A program made the position numbers and the translations under genes. Source: Penium margaritaceum (lineage: Eukaryota > Streptophyta > Zygnematophyceae > Desmidiales > Peniaceae). Taken from it: DNA of 40,528 nt. The DNA lies in assembly GCA_023375785.1 (NCBI GenBank), contig SZWC01023301.1, forward strand, positions 1 through 40,528, read 5' to 3'. Below the pieces are notes generated by a model. The model had not been told where the DNA came from and did not search any database. It saw nothing but the letters and a program-made list of their open reading frames with translations. Positions 40,045 through 40,528 of this stretch are shown piece by piece. The first letter of the stretch is position 1; the number at the start of each line of letters is the position of its first letter.

Positions 40045-40528
40045 ATCATCCATTTGTCGGAATTCCTGAAATTGTCTATTGGGCTGTACATCTCTCCGTT
40101 GGGCCACTCACGGTTTGCTCGGCGGAACACCAAGTGTTTTTTTTATGACAAATTTCATGCGAGTGGAGCGCATAAATACAATGATGAGAATCAGGACGAG
40201 GCATGTGCCGGGTATTCGGCGTTCTAGGTGAGCGATTCGTGCCAAGTTGCGCCATGAGTGGCTACTTTGAGGAGCTTTGCTTCGGGGGGCTTCGAGAATG
40301 TCAAGGCACAGTTTTACGAAGGTTCAAAAATTTATAGAATTCTCCAGAACAACCCCGAAACATCGATTACGGGTTGCGACACTCCCGTCAACCGTTGTGG
40401 AAAATGGTTGAAGTTGTCAAAACATTATGAAACGAGACATCCGAGGTCAGGGATGGTGGAAAAAATTCCATCAATCGATGAAATTAATAATCGTGAGGTA
40501 TTTTCACCGCGATCACAAATATAATGAC
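40045..40528 (-). mobile_element. Fragments of a third gypsy LTR at the right edge
   Basis: Read on the minus strand, 40528-40220 (GGTTGACGGGAGTGTCGCAA, ATCGATGTTTCGG, ATTCTCGAAGCCCCC, CCACTCATGGCGCAACTTGG) aligns with 22540-22370 of the minus-arm LTR. On the plus strand, 40048-40080 (ATCCATTTGTCGGAATTCCT, ATTGTCTA) aligns with the LTR-end segment at 27294-27324. So two LTR pieces of opposite orientation lie here; the element presumably continues outside the window. Confidence 0.6.

Overview
This is nuclear DNA from a plant-lineage (streptophyte) eukaryote. The evidence is a spliced gene of the plant-specific CALMODULIN-BINDING PROTEIN 60 (CBP60) family, Copia and chromodomain-type Ty3/gypsy LTR retrotransposons with plant-style initiator-Met primer-binding sites, a pogo/DDE_1 transposase relic, GT-AG introns and very abundant simple repeats. 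A charophyte alga such as Chara is possible, but this is inference. There are no bacterial-type operons, no CRISPR array and no rRNA. Single N's (4368, 12938) and a 24-N run (20572-20595) mark assembly joins.

Layout. 1-7.2 kb: a CBP60-like gene on the minus strand. Its poly-Gln first exon is at 5606-6039. A short 'VSEEV' exon lies at 3751-3830/3833, the core calmodulin_bind exon at 845-1136, and the start of the next exon at about 55-81. That last exon runs into homopolymer and GATA repeats at the window edge. The introns are packed with minisatellites, a long GAC tract, a perfect hairpin and at least three, probably four, decayed copies of the core exon in the same orientation.

7.2-21.1 kb: a decayed plus-strand Copia element (Copia-2). 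It has an LTR-like block at 9.11-9.72 kb and integrase, RT and RNase H remnants at 17.6-20.86 kb. A 3' polypurine tract and LTR start lie at 20.87 kb. A pogo/DDE_1-like transposase (10983-12182) lies between its LTR and its coding remnants.

22.17-31.55 kb plus 39.22-39.6 kb: two decayed Ty3/gypsy copies of one family, arranged head-to-head. The minus-strand arm (22.17-27.25 kb) and plus-strand arm (27.26-31.55 kb) carry gag, protease, RT, RNase H, H2C2, integrase and chromodomain at mirror-image distances from an imperfect palindrome of LTR ends at about 27.25 kb.

31.55-39.22 kb: a younger Copia element (Copia-1) with both LTRs (by eye about 92% identical), PBS, PPT and gag-PR-INT-RT-RNaseH. 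It is nested inside the plus-strand gypsy arm just before that arm's chromodomain. Its in-frame stops are almost all TAG. 39.6-40.5 kb: a diverged 237-bp tandem repeat carrying a 14-bp G-box palindrome, then an inverted fragment of the gypsy LTR at the right edge.

Only the CBP60-like gene looks like a host gene. The rest is nested, inverted and decaying transposon sequence. All functional claims rest on motif recognition by eye; no database search was possible.
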